Part shown: positions 16,629-26,720 of the stretch, in pieces
Position numbering within the stretch: position 1 is the first letter of the stretch
Layout: every line of letters begins with the position of its first letter
Source of the DNA: Gemmatimonadota bacterium
GTDB taxonomy: Bacteria > Gemmatimonadota > Gemmatimonadetes > Longimicrobiales > Longimicrobiaceae
Length of the DNA stretch: 64,000 nt
Direction of reading: 5' to 3'
Assembly: GCA_028287185.1 (NCBI GenBank)
Contig: JAQBQD010000161.1
Coordinates: 23,531 to 87,530 of the forward strand
The notes under the pieces: generated by a model
What the model was told of the DNA's origin: nothing
Databases searched by the model: none
The model's input: only the letters and a program-made list of their open reading frames with translations
Program-made: the position numbers and the translations under genes

Positions 16629-16950
16629 GCGGGGCTCCGGTGGGTGGATCGCTCGGACGACGAGATGGGTGCGGACGGCGTGTGGCCCTCACCCCGGCCG
16701 CTTCTCCCCACGCAGGAGATGGGGGGTGTCGTGCGGGGCCTTTCGCGGGGCCGCCGGCGTCGGCGCAACGCGGGGGTCGCGTCGAACCATACGACGAAAG
16801 ATACTGCGTCCGCCTGGTCGATACACCACCGGACGGAAGGCCCGGAGGCGGCGCGCTTGGACAGCGGCCGGGCTCCGGGCCTTCGTGCGGAAGCCGCGGC
16901 GGGGGCGGCGGGTTCCCGGCGGGCGTGTCGACGCGGACCTGGGTACGACC
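16629..16950. other. Intergenic stretch with a hairpin
   Basis: 322 bases. GAAGGCCCGGAG at 16836-16847 pairs perfectly with 16873-16884 around a 25-base GC-rich loop, a likely terminator for the DUF1499 gene. The part nearest 16629 should hold the CMD-ArsS promoter. No gene is seen. Confidence 0.55.
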
Positions 16951-17739
16951 TCAGCCGGCGACGGCGGCGTAGGGCTTGAGCCTGGCGAGGTAGGCGCGGA
17001 CGCGGGCGGCGTTGGTGCCGGCGTCGCCGCGGCCGACGCGCGACTCGGAGCGCACGTCCACGCGCGAGATGCCGCTGGCGGGCATGACGCGGATCACCAC
17101 GTCGTCCGCGAAGCCGAACCAGAAGGTGCGGTCGGTGGCCTCGATGCGCCCCTCGCCACGGTTGGCGTCCACGACCTCCCAGCCCATCGCCTTCGCGGCG
17201 CCGAGCGCCACGGCGAAGGCGGAGTCGGGGGAGAGGGCCAGCATCACGGGCTTCACGTCGGGGAACGCCTTGACCTGGAGCGCGGCCACCGAGTCGCCCT
17301 CGTAGCCCAGCGGGTTCAGCGCCGTCTCGCGGCGCGCGGGGAGCACGGCGACGAAGGCGGGCGGGTTCTTCGTGTCGGTGGTGATGTCGTGGATGGGCGG
17401 GGCGCCGCGGGCGGAGGAGACGCGCACGAAGACGAACGCGAAGGCGGCGCCGATGGCCAGCGCGGCCGCCAGCGAGGGCACGAAGCCCCGGCGCCCGGTG
17501 CCGGGGCGCGTGACGAGGGCGGCGGCCAGGCAGACGACGGCGGCGGGCACGGCCAGGTAGGCGCCGTACTTGAACAGCGTGAGCCCGGTGATGAAGCTCC
17601 ACACGCCCGCCCGGGTGCCCGGACCGGACACCAGAAGCAGGAGCCCGGCCACGGCCGCGAGCGCCAGGCCCACCTTCGCCAGCACGGGGAAGGGGCGGGG
17701 ATCGGGGGAGGGCGCGGCGTCGTACGCGGAGTCGGTCAT
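16951..17739 (-). CDS. DUF1499 membrane protein
   Basis: 262 residues. Three hydrophobic segments (about 20-40, 47-73 and 86-106) are followed by an extracytoplasmic DUF1499 domain with its signature PPIHDITTDTKNPPAF and a late FWFGFADDVVIRVMP strand and DVRSESRVGRGD, which are well conserved in the family. The function of the family is unknown; homologues are envelope proteins in many proteobacteria. The ATG at 17739 is preceded by a weak GGCCCATCCCG. It lies 64 bp downstream of the chemoreceptor gene on the same strand and may share its transcript. Confidence 0.9.
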   Translation of the reverse strand: MTDSAYDAAPSPDPRPFPVLAKVGLALAAVAGLLLLVSGPGTRAGVWSFITGLTLFKYGAYLAVPAAVVCLAAALVTRPGTGRRGFVPSLAAALAIGAAFAFVFVRVSSARGAPPIHDITTDTKNPPAFVAVLPARRETALNPLGYEGDSVAALQVKAFPDVKPVMLALSPDSAFAVALGAAKAMGWEVVDANRGEGRIEATDRTFWFGFADDVVIRVMPASGISRVDVRSESRVGRGDAGTNAARVRAYLARLKPYAAVAG

Positions 17740-17803
17740 CGGGATGGGCCTCTGCGGGTCCGGGGTGGGGCCGGTCGGGAGATGGACGGCGTCCGGCGCG
17801 GGG

Positions 17804-19942
17804 TCAGGCGCCGACGGGGGCGGCGGCGGGCGCGCCGGGGCCGGCGTCCAGGTCGGCGCGGTCGGTCTGGAGAAGGTCGAACATCTTGCCGCCCAGGCTG
17901 GACAGCTCCTTGACGCTGGCGGCCACGCTCTCCAGCGAGGCGAGCTGCTGCTGCGTGGCCGCGGCGGTCTCCTGCGCGGCGGCGGCGTTCTGCTCGCTGA
18001 TGTCGGTGGCGCGGGTGACGGCGTCGGCGATCATCTGGTTGCGCGACTGGGCCTCGCCGGTGAGCACGGCCACCTGGGCGATCTCGTCGCGCAGGCGGGC
18101 CACCTGGGTGATGCTCTCGCGCAGGGCGTCGGCGGCGCGGTCGGCGCCGCCCGCGCCCTCGGCGATGTCGCCCCGGGCGCCGCTGATGGCGTCGGCCACC
18201 AGGGCGATCTCGTCGCGCACCTGGGCCACGATGCGCCCGATGCGGAGCGCCGACTGGGCGCTGCCCTCGGCCAGCTTGCGCACCTCGTCCGCCACCACCG
18301 CGAAGCCGCGGCCGTGGTCGCCGGCGCGCGCGGCCTCGATGGCGGCGTTCAGCGCCAGCAGGTTGGTCTGCTCGGCCACGTCGTGGATGGCGGTGCTGAT
18401 GGCGCCGATCTCGCCGCTGCGCTCGCGCAGGGTGTGCACCTCGCGCTCCACGGCGATCAGGCGCTCGGAGCCCTTCTTGACCCGCGCCACCAGCATCTCC
18501 ACGTCGCGCCCCGCGCCCTCGGAGCGGCCCAGCGTCTCGCCGCCCAGCTGGTCGGCGCTCTGCAGGCGGCGGGCGATCTCCACGCTGCTGGCGCGCAGCC
18601 CCGAGATGGCCTCGGCGATGCTGCGGAAGTCCTCCGTCTGGCTGGCGGATCCCTCGCTCACCTCCTGCACGGCGGCGGTCACGCTCTCGCCCGTCACGCG
18701 CAGCTCGCCCGCCACGGCGTCCACCTCGCGCGCCAGGGCCGTCAGCTCCTCGGCGGCGATGCGCACGCGGTCGTCCACGCGGCGCAGGTGCAGGGCGATG
18801 CCCAGCGGCGACTCCAGCAGGTTCAGGTAGCCTTCGTGCCCCTCTTCGAAGGGGTCGGCGGCGGGACGCTCCATCCAGAGCGCGGCCTCCACGGCCTCGT
18901 GGTAGCGGATGGGATACACCAGCAGGCTGCGGGCGGCGGTGCGCTCGCGGTCGGGCCGGCCGCCGCGCAGCACCGCCTCCACCCGCGCCGGGTCGCCCAC
19001 GCCGGGGTCGCCGCCGATCTGGGCGGGCACGCCCACCTCGTCCAGCGCCCACAGCGCGGCGCCGCGCAGCTCGAAGTCGTCGGCCAGGGCGCCCAGCGAG
19101 CGGCGCGACACCTCGTCCACGTTGCTGGAAAGCAGCAGGTCCACCGCCAGTGCCTGGGCGCGTACCTTCAGCCGGTTCTCGTCGAACAGGTTGTAGCGCA
19201 CCGTGGCCCAGAAGAAGCCCACGGGCATGAGCACCCAGAACAGGTCGGCGAGCTGCAGGCGGGGCAGCACCTCGGCCGCGAAGCCGGCGCCCACCACGGG
19301 CACGGCGCGCAGCCACGCGGGCCCCAGCCCCAGCAGGATGCCGGCGCCCGCCCACACCAGCTGCTTGCGGCCGCGCGCGCTGGCGGTGGCCCGCCAACCG
19401 GCCGCGAACAGCGCCAGGCTGCCGAAGAAGGCCAGCCCGTCGGCCACCTTGAACACGGCGCCGACGGCCGCCGCCGCGCCCAGCGAGCCGCCCACCACGG
19501 CGGCCACCTGCGCCACCCACAGCGCCAGCGCCACCGCGTACGCCGCCGCGAAGCCGCGAAGCCAGCCCACGGCCTGCCGCGGGTACGCGAGCGCCGCCGC
19601 GAAGTGCACCAGCGACACCCCGTTGAGCGCCACGCCCAGCGCGAACACGGCGTACCCCAGGTCGGCCTCGGGCGCGCCGCGGGTCATCTGGAAGATGGGC
19701 AGGTACAGCGTCCACGAGGCGGCGTGGATGAGGAAGGCGGGCCCGGCCGGCACGTTGCCCGCGCGGCGGTAGGCGCTGAATCCCACCATCAGGAAGCCGT
19801 ACGCCATGGCCGCGAACGCGAACGCCGACTCGCGCTCGGCGCCCCCGGCCGCGGACAGCAGGCCGTCCAGGCTGAAGACGATGAGGGACAGGAGCGAGAA
19901 CCCGGCGAAGACCCCGGCTGCGGTCCGGAAGAACGCTCTCAT
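17804..19942 (-). CDS. Methyl-accepting chemotaxis-type receptor with multi-TM N-terminus
   Basis: 712 residues. The first about 250 residues form seven to eight membrane helices ([20 protein letters not shown] onwards), ending [14 protein letters not shown], a junction familiar from 7TM-type histidine kinases. A GAF-like region (about 275-400) follows, then a long signalling coiled coil with the invariant hairpin tip [22 protein letters not shown] and [18 protein letters not shown]. There is no periplasmic Cache or 4HB sensor and no obvious HAMP. It probably senses a membrane or cytosolic signal and controls a CheA. No che genes are in the window. TGGAGCC precedes the ATG. Confidence 0.92.
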   Translation of the reverse strand: MRAFFRTAAGVFAGFSLLSLIVFSLDGLLSAAGGAERESAFAFAAMAYGFLMVGFSAYRRAGNVPAGPAFLIHAASWTLYLPIFQMTRGAPEADLGYAVFALGVALNGVSLVHFAAALAYPRQAVGWLRGFAAAYAVALALWVAQVAAVVGGSLGAAAAVGAVFKVADGLAFFGSLALFAAGWRATASARGRKQLVWAGAGILLGLGPAWLRAVPVVGAGFAAEVLPRLQLADLFWVLMPVGFFWATVRYNLFDENRLKVRAQALAVDLLLSSNVDEVSRRSLGALADDFELRGAALWALDEVGVPAQIGGDPGVGDPARVEAVLRGGRPDRERTAARSLLVYPIRYHEAVEAALWMERPAADPFEEGHEGYLNLLESPLGIALHLRRVDDRVRIAAEELTALAREVDAVAGELRVTGESVTAAVQEVSEGSASQTEDFRSIAEAISGLRASSVEIARRLQSADQLGGETLGRSEGAGRDVEMLVARVKKGSERLIAVEREVHTLRERSGEIGAISTAIHDVAEQTNLLALNAAIEAARAGDHGRGFAVVADEVRKLAEGSAQSALRIGRIVAQVRDEIALVADAISGARGDIAEGAGGADRAADALRESITQVARLRDEIAQVAVLTGEAQSRNQMIADAVTRATDISEQNAAAAQETAAATQQQLASLESVAASVKELSSLGGKMFDLLQTDRADLDAGPGAPAAAPVGA

Positions 19943-20370
19943 CGACACGGCTCCAGGGGTTTCGCGGCGCGCGGAAGGCGGTCGGCGCGCCAGGTGTTTC
20001 GGAGGAATGGGGAAACCGGTCTGTACGAAAGAATCTACAGCCCGCGCCTTCCGCCGCAATGGAATCCGTTCGGCCGCCCGATGGCGGTACCCGTCCGCCC
20101 TTGACGCTGCCCGCGCCGGGTGGCACATCCCGTATGCGGCCGACCGAGCCCGCGCCCTCCCGACGCCGCGCTCCGGCAGATGGGGGGGTTGCGGGTGATG
20201 GACGGGCGCGGCGGCTTCCCGTCCGCCGCGCACGTGATGAGGTCGACGGGCGATGCTCCGCCGACGCGTGCCGGCCAATGGAGTCCGTCAACCGCACGCC
20301 GCGCGCCGGCCGCCGGATCGCTTCGCACCCGGCACCCCGCGGCCGGCCCCCTTCCACCAGACGAGGACCG
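19943..20370. other. Divergent intergenic stretch
   Basis: 428 bases between the receptor (minus) and moaB (plus), expected to hold both promoters. CCTTGACGCTGCC near 20100 has a -35-like TTGACG, but no convincing -10 follows. No gene is supported. Confidence 0.5.
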
Positions 20371-20883
20371 ATGAGCGCTTCCAGCAGCGACGCCCACCAC
20401 CGCGCGGCGGCGGAGCGCGGGCCCGTGCGCCTGGCGGTCGTCACCGTCAGCGACTCGCGGACGGCGGAGACGGACGTGAACGGCCGCTTTCTCCACGAGG
20501 CGGCTGAGGCAGCGGGGCACGTGGTGGCCGCCTACCGGGTGATCCGCGACGAGCCGGCGGAGGTGGAGGCGGCGCTGGACGAGGCGGCGGGCGCGGCGCA
20601 GGTGGCGGTGTTCAACGGCGGCACCGGCATCGCGCGGCGCGACACCACCTACGACGCGCTGTCGCGGCGGCTGGAGAAGACGCTGCCCGGCTTCGGCGAG
20701 CTGTTCCGCATGCTGTCGTGGGAGCAGGTGGGCGCCGCGGCCATGCTGTCGCGCGCCACGGCCGGCGTGTACCGCGGGTGCGTGGTGTTCTCGGTGCCCG
20801 GCTCGCCCGCCGCCGTCCGCCTGGCCTGGGAGCGGCTGATCGCGCCCGAGCTGGAGCACCTGGCCTGGGAGCTGGTGCGGTGA
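20371..20883 (+). CDS. moaB: MoaB/Mog family molybdopterin adenylyltransferase-type protein
   Basis: 170 residues of the MoaB/Mog fold. TVSDSR (25-30), FNGGTG (81-86, the nucleotide/pterin loop), DTTYDAL and the C-terminal [14 protein letters not shown] loop are all present. The family activates molybdopterin by adenylation before metal insertion, or binds it, in the cytosol. GAGG lies just upstream of the ATG. It stands alone; no other moa/moe gene is in the window. Confidence 0.93.
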   Translation: MSASSSDAHHRAAAERGPVRLAVVTVSDSRTAETDVNGRFLHEAAEAAGHVVAAYRVIRDEPAEVEAALDEAAGAAQVAVFNGGTGIARRDTTYDALSRRLEKTLPGFGELFRMLSWEQVGAAAMLSRATAGVYRGCVVFSVPGSPAAVRLAWERLIAPELEHLAWELVR

Positions 20884-21188
20884 GCGCTGCCGCGGGACCG
20901 GAAGTGTCGGACGCCGGGCGAGCCGGAGGCGCCAGGGTCCCGCGCGCACCAACAGCGAAGCGCCCGCCTCGACATCCGGGACGGGCGCCGAACTGATGGG
21001 TGGGCGTGTCCAACGCGACCTGCGCGTCACCCAGGGTCCAGCGTGGGCCGGCGCCTTCCACGGGGATGAACCCCGTGGCTGGAGCTACAATCTTCCTCCG
21101 GGCGAACGGCGGGCCCGCGCGGAGGGAAGATCCCACACGAAGCTCATGAAGCGCTCGCCTTCTCCCGCTGCGGAGAGGGTGGCGGCTC
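20884..21188. other. Intergenic stretch with palindromic element
   Basis: 305 bases between convergent moaB and aldo/keto reductase genes. CCACGGGG pairs with CCCCGTGG around ATGAA (21058-21078), followed by GGAGCTACAA. GCGCCCG/CGGGCGC at 20960-20988 is a weaker stem. No gene is seen; these may act as terminators. The TGAA-in-a-stem layout resembles 29161-29213. Confidence 0.5.
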
Positions 21189-22079
21189 TCAGGCCGCCGG
21201 GTGGGGGCCCTCCTCGGCCTCCGTAAGCGCCTGGTAGTCGGCGTCGCTGAGCTCCACGGCGGCGGCGGCGGTGTTCTCCTCCAGGTGCTTCACGGAGCCG
21301 GTGCCGGGGATGGGGAGCATGGTGGGCGAGCGGCGCAGCAGCCACGCCAGGGCCACCTGCGACGGCGTGGCGCCCGTGCGGCGGGCGACCTCGTCCAGCA
21401 CGCCGCCCTTCTCGCCCACCTTGCCGGCGGCCAGCGGGAACCAGGGGATGAAGGCGATGCCCTGCTCGGCGCACAGGTCCACCATCCCGTCCCACTTGCG
21501 GTCGCCCAGGTTGTACAGGTTCTGCACCGAGACGATGGTGGCGCTCTTCCGCGCGCGCTCCAGCTCCTCGGCGTTCACCTCCGACAGCCCGATGTGGCGC
21601 ACCAGGCCCTCGCGCTGCGCGTCCGTCAGCACGCCCAGCGATTCCTCCACCGGCACGTCGGGGTCGATGCGGTGAAGCTGGTACAGGTCGATGCGCTCCA
21701 CGCGCAGCCGCTTGAGGCTTCCCTCCAGCGCCCGGCGCAGGTGCTCCGGGCGGCCGTTGGGCGACCACTGGTCGGGCCCCGCGCGCTCCAGGCCCGCCTT
21801 GGTGGCGATCACCAGGCCCTGCGGATACGGATGCAGCGTGTCGCCGATGAGCCGCTCGCTCACGTGCGGGCCGTACGAGTCGGCCGTGTCGATCAGGTTG
21901 ATGCCCAGCTCCACCGTGCGCTTCAGCACGCGCCGCGCCTCGGCCTCGTCGCGCGGCTCGCCCCAGATGCCGGGGCCCGTGATGCGCATGGCGCCGAACC
22001 CCAGCCGGTGCACGGGCAGGTCACCGCCCAGCAGGAACGTGCCACTCCGCGCCGCCACTCCGTCCAACGCTCCGCTCAT
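21189..22079 (-). CDS. Aldo/keto reductase
   Basis: 296-residue TIM-barrel oxidoreductase. The catalytic tetrad is visible: Asp64 and Tyr69 (NLIDTADSYG), Lys94 (VIATKAG) and His136 (LYQLHRID). The NADPH-binding C-terminal region reads PIPGTGSVKHLEENTAAA. The family reduces aldehydes and ketones with NADPH in the cytosol; it resembles the YghZ/PLR-type oxidoreductases of about 300 residues that lack a specific known substrate. GGGGGAGC precedes the ATG. It is monocistronic and transcribed away from the TPR locus. Confidence 0.94.
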   Translation of the reverse strand: MSGALDGVAARSGTFLLGGDLPVHRLGFGAMRITGPGIWGEPRDEAEARRVLKRTVELGINLIDTADSYGPHVSERLIGDTLHPYPQGLVIATKAGLERAGPDQWSPNGRPEHLRRALEGSLKRLRVERIDLYQLHRIDPDVPVEESLGVLTDAQREGLVRHIGLSEVNAEELERARKSATIVSVQNLYNLGDRKWDGMVDLCAEQGIAFIPWFPLAAGKVGEKGGVLDEVARRTGATPSQVALAWLLRRSPTMLPIPGTGSVKHLEENTAAAAVELSDADYQALTEAEEGPHPAA

Positions 22080-22599
22080 CGTCGCTCCCCCGCTCGCCGT
22101 GTCCACGCCCCGGCGCCCGCCCCCCGGCCGGCGCCGCCATCCCACGATGCATCGGTCCGAAGATATCATGCCGCGGAAGCCCGTACGCCGGCCGCCGTCG
22201 ATGTCCGTGCGCCGTCGGTCGGAGAGGCCGTCCGTCGATTCACGCGCGCGCCGCCTGGCGCTTTGACTTCCTTCCGAATTGCGGATAGAGAGCGAATCCG
22301 CTTCACCGCATCCTCCGATCCTCCGCCGTTCAGCACCGTGGATCGTTCCCGCCGGTACGTCGATACTGGAGGGACTGCTGTGGCGGCGGCATTCGGACGC
22401 CGCGACATCCAGCCACATGCGGGCTTTCAGCGCTGGACGTCCAATCCCATGGTGCGGCTCGCTCGCGCCGGCGCGGGGAACTCCGTTCGGCCCTGAGCCA
22501 CCCCGGCGCGCGCAACGCCACCATCTGGCGGCAAACGGAATGTGCGCTTATGCTGCGTCCTTTCGGGACGTACCGTCGCCGACCACGAGGCACTCGCAC
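22080..22599. other. Divergent intergenic stretch
   Basis: 520 bases between the aldo/keto reductase (minus) and the first TPR gene (plus). A CTTATGCTG box near 22548 could be a -10 for the TPR gene, with no good -35. No coding feature is supported. Confidence 0.5.
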
Positions 22600-23946
22600 A
22601 TGAGCCACGATCCGGCAGCGCGCGCCGAGCGCCGCGCCCCCACGCCAGCCGCCGCGCGGCCCAAGGGCTCGCCTCGCGGGCACGGCCGCTACTCGCCCGT
22701 GCCCCCCGTGCCCAGCCTGCCGCGGCACGAGCTGGCCGTGCTGCGCGACCACGCCGGGCCGCTGGGCCTGTTGTTCTGGCAGTGCCTGTCGGACGTGCTG
22801 CTGTGGGCGGCGGCGGACCGGCGCGAGGGGCTGTTCCACCCGCGCGGGCGGGCGCAGGCCGAGGCCCTGGCCTACACGCTGCGCGAGGTGCCCGAGCTGG
22901 CGGACCCCGTGGCCGGCCTGGTGCAGGTGTCCGCCATGCCCGAGCTGGCCGTGCCCGCTCGCGTGGCCGACGCCTGCGAGCAGGTGATGCGGTGGGCCGA
23001 GCAGCACGGGATGAAGGAGACGGCGGCCCAGTTCGCCGAGGCGGCCGCCCGCATCGAGCCCGACCGCTCGTCCCGCTGCTACACCGCCGGCCGCACCTGC
23101 CGCCACGTGGGCGACGCCGGCCGTGCCGCCTTGTGGTTCCGCCGCGCCGAGCGCCTGGCCCGCCGCGCCGGCAACCAGATCGACTTCGCCATCGCCCACC
23201 TGGGATACGGCAACCTGGAGAACGACCTGGGGCGGTTCGCCGCCGCCAAGGACCATCTCGGCAAGGCGGAGCGGGCCGCGCTGCGGGTGGGCAAGCGTTC
23301 CCTTGCCGCGGCCGTCCAGCACGACCTGATGGCGGTGTCGATCCACGCAGGCGAGCTGACCGAGGCAGTGGAGCACGCGCAGAAGGCCGTGGATCTGTAT
23401 CCGCGGCGCCACGTGCGCCTGCCCGAGCTGGCGCACGACGTGGCCTTCCTCTGGCTGCGATGCGGCCACTTCTCCAGCGCACTGGCCATGCTGGAGAAGG
23501 CGGTTCCCAAGATGGAATTCGGTCCGCACCGGATGCTCGCCCTCGCCACGATCGCGCGCTCGGCAGCCGCCGTGCGGGACAAGATCCGCTACGAGCGGGC
23601 GAGCGAGGAGGTGCTTCGCTACACCGTTCGCGATGCGGAGCGGGCGGCAAGCTGCTTCTACCACCTGGCCGAAGGGGCTCGATCGTTCCAGCAGGAGGCG
23701 CGCGCGACGGACCTGGCGACGCGCGCGCTTGCAGCGGCCCGTGAGCGCGAGAACGTGACCGTGGTCGGCCTGGCGGAGCGGCTGATCGAGTCCATCCGCG
23801 CCGGCCGGGAGGGCGACGTGGATACCGTACCACCCGCTGGAAGCGCCATCGACATCGTGACCCAGGCGCTGCTGGAGCGCGTGGAGAGGATGCCCGCTCC
23901 GGCCCGAGGTGCCGGAACGGGCTCCGTTCCCGACGTGTCCGGATAG
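22600..23946 (+). CDS. TPR-repeat protein, paralogue 1
   Basis: 448 residues, predicted soluble. A basic Ala/Arg/Pro-rich N-terminus is followed by a domain LPRHELAVLRDHAGPLGLLFWQCLSDVLLWA, then at least six helix-turn-helix TPR-like units (about 140-400; for example CRHVGDAGRAALWFRRAERLARR and LGKAERAALRVGKRS). Conserved cysteines are not apparent. The layout and the LLFWxxLxDVLLWA block match the protein at 24705. Such proteins are common in this group of bacteria, with no assigned function; TPRs bind partner proteins or peptides. It is convergent with the GSGY lipoprotein, with only 3 bp between stops. Confidence 0.85.
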   Translation: MSHDPAARAERRAPTPAAARPKGSPRGHGRYSPVPPVPSLPRHELAVLRDHAGPLGLLFWQCLSDVLLWAAADRREGLFHPRGRAQAEALAYTLREVPELADPVAGLVQVSAMPELAVPARVADACEQVMRWAEQHGMKETAAQFAEAAARIEPDRSSRCYTAGRTCRHVGDAGRAALWFRRAERLARRAGNQIDFAIAHLGYGNLENDLGRFAAAKDHLGKAERAALRVGKRSLAAAVQHDLMAVSIHAGELTEAVEHAQKAVDLYPRRHVRLPELAHDVAFLWLRCGHFSSALAMLEKAVPKMEFGPHRMLALATIARSAAAVRDKIRYERASEEVLRYTVRDAERAASCFYHLAEGARSFQQEARATDLATRALAAARERENVTVVGLAERLIESIRAGREGDVDTVPPAGSAIDIVTQALLERVERMPAPARGAGTGSVPDVSG

Positions 23947-23949
23947 ACC

Positions 23950-24480
23950 CTACGGATGCGGGCAGTAGTTGTAGCCCGAGCCGTATGTCCCGCCGTTCTC
24001 CTCGGGCGGGATGCACGGCGGGGGCGTGGTGTCGTCCGCGTGCGGCCCCTTCGCAGCCGCTTTCGTGGCGGGGGCGATCGGAGCGTGGCCGCCGCGGGTC
24101 GGCGTGCGGAGATAGCCGCTCCCGCCGAAGCCGGTGCTCTCGGGCGGCGGGCACATGCCCGGGGCGTTGTATCCGCTGCCCGCGCTACCCGTGTTGCTCA
24201 CGCAGGGCGCGAGATCGTATCCCGATCCGTACGTCCCCCCGTTGTCGAACGACGCGCAGTCCCTGGACGTCCCCGTGTTGGCCAGGCAGGGATCCAGGTT
24301 GTAGCCCGAGCCGTACGTGCCGCCGTTGTCCGCGTGCATCGTGACGCCGCTCCCGGCCCTGTCGCCGGGGGCGGCTTTGCTGTTCCGGAAGCCCGGATCG
24401 GTGGGCGAGCGGCCGGCGTCGCAGGCGGCCAGCAAGGCGGCGAGGGCGAACGCGGCGAGGGCGGGTCGCACGTGCATCAT
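23950..24480 (-). CDS. Lipoprotein with GGTYGSGY repeats
   Basis: 176 residues. The signal peptide ends in the lipobox LLAACD (Cys near residue 21). The mature chain is Gly/Pro/Asn-rich and carries five GSGY units, three as the longer GGTYGSGY, each followed by a short stretch with one or two cysteines (LDPCLANTG, LAPCVSNTG, MCPPPE, PCIPPEE, YCPHP). There is no known domain. The ATG-ATG start has AGAGG upstream. It is flanked on both sides by paralogous TPR genes pointing towards it or away from it, which suggests a functional trio. It could be a surface scaffold or a substrate for modification; neither is shown. Confidence 0.75.
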   Translation of the reverse strand: MMHVRPALAAFALAALLAACDAGRSPTDPGFRNSKAAPGDRAGSGVTMHADNGGTYGSGYNLDPCLANTGTSRDCASFDNGGTYGSGYDLAPCVSNTGSAGSGYNAPGMCPPPESTGFGGSGYLRTPTRGGHAPIAPATKAAAKGPHADDTTPPPCIPPEENGGTYGSGYNYCPHP

Positions 24481-24631
24481 GGGAGACCTCTCGGGTGATG
24501 GATAAGTGGACGGCATGGACGGTACGCGGCAAGCTAATGGCCCCGCACCCAAGAAGCCACTCACGGTGGTACAGCATCTCCAAACCGTACTACGGCGCGT
24601 GGCGGCCTTCGCACGGCATGCGACGAAAGGA

Positions 24632-24661
24632 TTGACGGCTTCCGGTTGTGAGGCGTAGTCT
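24632..24661 (+). promoter_or_regulatory. Candidate sigma70-type promoter of the second TPR gene
   Basis: TTGACG (24632-24637), 18-base spacer, TAGTCT (24656-24661). A start near 24668 would give a leader of about 37 bases to the ATG at 24705. Confidence 0.45.
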
Positions 24662-24704
24662 GCGGAGGGTGTATCCACCGTCCACTTTAGCCGCACGCCG
24701 AGCC

Positions 24705-25862
24705 ATGAGCACGCCCTCCGACCGCGGGCCCGCCGCCCGACGCTGGTGCGTTCCGCCCGCGCTGCTGCGCGAGCCGCACGAGACGCTGGAGGGCGCGCAC
24801 GTGCTGGACGAGGTGCCGGGCGAGCTGGGGCTGGTGTTGTGGGAGTCGCTGCGGGACGTGCTGCTGTGGGCCGAGGCGGGCGAGGGCCAGCGGGCGGGGC
24901 TGTTCCAGGACGGGGCCGCGCCGGTTCGCTTCGAGCGCATCCGCGACGCGCGGCCCGAGGTGGGCGTCGAGCTTGCGCTTACCACGGTGGCGGCCCTGGT
25001 GGCCGATCCCGCGGCGGCCATCCCCGCGCTGCTCGCCACCGTCTGCGCCGAGGTGGCCCGCTGGGCCGAGGAGCGCGGGTGCGGCACCACGGCGCTGTCG
25101 TACGCGCAGGCCGCCGCGCTGGCCTGCCCGGACGATCCCGACCCCGCGGTGGAGGTGGGGCGCATGGCGTTGCGCCAGGGCCGGCTGCAGCGCGCGGAGT
25201 CGTGGCTGCGGCGCGGCGTGGGGGTGGCGCGGCGGGGCCAGGGGTGGGCCGCCTACACCCGCGCGTACCTGGCGCTGGGCGAGCTGCTCCGCGCCCGCGG
25301 AAGGGCCGAAGACGCGCGCCGCCACCTGCTGAAATCGGTGCGCGCCGCCCGCCGCTTCGGGGTGCCGGAGGTGCGCGGCGACGCGTGGCACCTGCTGTTC
25401 CTGCTGGCGCGCGACGGCGGCGAGCACGCCCAGGCCGAGCGCATGGCGGGCCTGGCGGTGCGCGCATACGGCCGCGGGCACCCGCGCCTGCCCGTGCTGC
25501 TGCTGGACCTGGCGCGCCTGTGGGTGGCCCGCGACGAGTTCACGCGCGCCGTGCCCGTGCTGAAGCGCGTGGCCGAGCGGCAGGGCGAGCCCCGCGACAA
25601 CGCCGGCGCCCTGGCCCTGCTGGCCCGCGCCGCCGCCGGCGCCGGCGACCGCCCCACCTTCGAGGAGGCGTGGTCCCGCGCCTGGAGCGTCATCCGCCAC
25701 CTGGAAGACCCGCTGGTGCCGCCCTCCGCGCTGGTGGACCTGTCCCGCGCGGCCGCCATGCTGGGCGACTGGGACCGGATGGAGCAGGCGGTCCGCCGCC
25801 GCGAGCCCGCCACCCCGGCCTCCCGACCCCGCCGCGACGCGACGCCCGAGACGCATCCGTAG
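24705..25862 (+). CDS. TPR-repeat protein, paralogue 2
   Basis: 385 residues, soluble. After a short N-terminus the block VLDEVPGELGLVLWESLRDVLLWA aligns with the same block in the protein at 22600. Five to six TPR-like helical pairs follow (ALRQGRLQRAESWLRRGVGVARRG; ALGELLRARGRAEDARRHLLKSVRAARR; DEFTRAVPVLKRVAER). It is Leu/Ala/Arg-rich and ends in a basic disordered tail. It is divergent from the GSGY lipoprotein, sharing a 224-bp promoter region. The function is unknown; with its paralogue it could be a partner-binding or regulatory protein for the lipoprotein. Confidence 0.85.
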   Translation: MSTPSDRGPAARRWCVPPALLREPHETLEGAHVLDEVPGELGLVLWESLRDVLLWAEAGEGQRAGLFQDGAAPVRFERIRDARPEVGVELALTTVAALVADPAAAIPALLATVCAEVARWAEERGCGTTALSYAQAAALACPDDPDPAVEVGRMALRQGRLQRAESWLRRGVGVARRGQGWAAYTRAYLALGELLRARGRAEDARRHLLKSVRAARRFGVPEVRGDAWHLLFLLARDGGEHAQAERMAGLAVRAYGRGHPRLPVLLLDLARLWVARDEFTRAVPVLKRVAERQGEPRDNAGALALLARAAAGAGDRPTFEEAWSRAWSVIRHLEDPLVPPSALVDLSRAAAMLGDWDRMEQAVRRREPATPASRPRRDATPETHP

Positions 25863-25972
25863 CGGCGACCGGCCGCCCCTGCGAGCGCCCTTTCGCCGAC
25901 GTTCTCCGGACGGCGCGTCGCGGATGAACGCGCGGCCGGCCCGGTCTTCGACGGCACCGCGTCTGCGCGCTC

Positions 25973-26437
25973 CTACACGGACCGCTCGAGCATGCGGGCG
26001 ATCTCCTCGTCGAACGTGGCGTAGCTCATCCCGAACCCGTCCCCCAGCCCCAGCCTGCAGCCCGAGGCCCGCATCCAGTCCGCGAGGCCGGCGGGCTCGT
26101 CGTCCGTGCCCTGGCTCGGGGGTCCGGCGAGCCGGCGGCGCACTCCTACGCCCGGGCCGGGACACACGTCGAAGCACCACAGCTCGTCGAAGCCGGTGAA
26201 CAGGCTCGGCAGGTGGACGGCCCGCGTGAGGAGGGCGCCGGGAGCGAGCAGCGCGCCGTCCACGAACCGGCACTCGGGGTGTCGGCGGACGATCCCGGAT
26301 ACGACGGGGATGTGGCGCAGGTCGGTCGTGCTGTCCACCGAGGTGACCAGCACGGCTCCGAACGGATCGAGGAGGTGGGAAAGCTGCCCGAGCAGATCCC
26401 CGATGCTCGTGTCGACCCACCCCGTCGTCAGCTTCAT
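25973..26437 (-). CDS. Hypothetical protein, 154 aa
   Basis: I do not recognise this family. It is soluble and acidic, with a predicted alpha/beta pattern: LTTGWVDTSIGDLLGQLSHLL, VLVTSVDSTTDLRHIPVV, CRFVDGALLAPGALL, LFTGFDELWCFDVCPGPG. The early VTSVDSTTD and late FDEEIARML segments suggest a small enzyme-like or immunity-type fold, but nothing decisive. AGG lies 6 bases before the ATG. It is convergent with the second TPR gene and divergent from the sensor kinase at 26721. Confidence 0.65.
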   Translation of the reverse strand: MKLTTGWVDTSIGDLLGQLSHLLDPFGAVLVTSVDSTTDLRHIPVVSGIVRRHPECRFVDGALLAPGALLTRAVHLPSLFTGFDELWCFDVCPGPGVGVRRRLAGPPSQGTDDEPAGLADWMRASGCRLGLGDGFGMSYATFDEEIARMLERSV

Positions 26438-26720
26438 GGGATACCTGTGCGCGTTGGGGCGCGGTTCGGATGCGGACGCGTACGGTGCGCGCCTGGTGGA
26501 GCGGGCTGCCGGCGCCTCGCCGAGCCGAATGTACGTCCCGCCACTCGCGCGCGCCGCACGCCGCGCGTATCGTACGCGTGGCGTGTCGTCCGCCTCCCGG
26601 CCCTCCTGACGACTTCCTGACCTTGCCCTGACGCCCGGTCCACCGCTTGCGGCCGGGGGGGCGTATGCTTACGGTGCGGCCCTTCGCGCCATTCGCGGAG
26701 AACTCCTGGCGAAACGGAAC

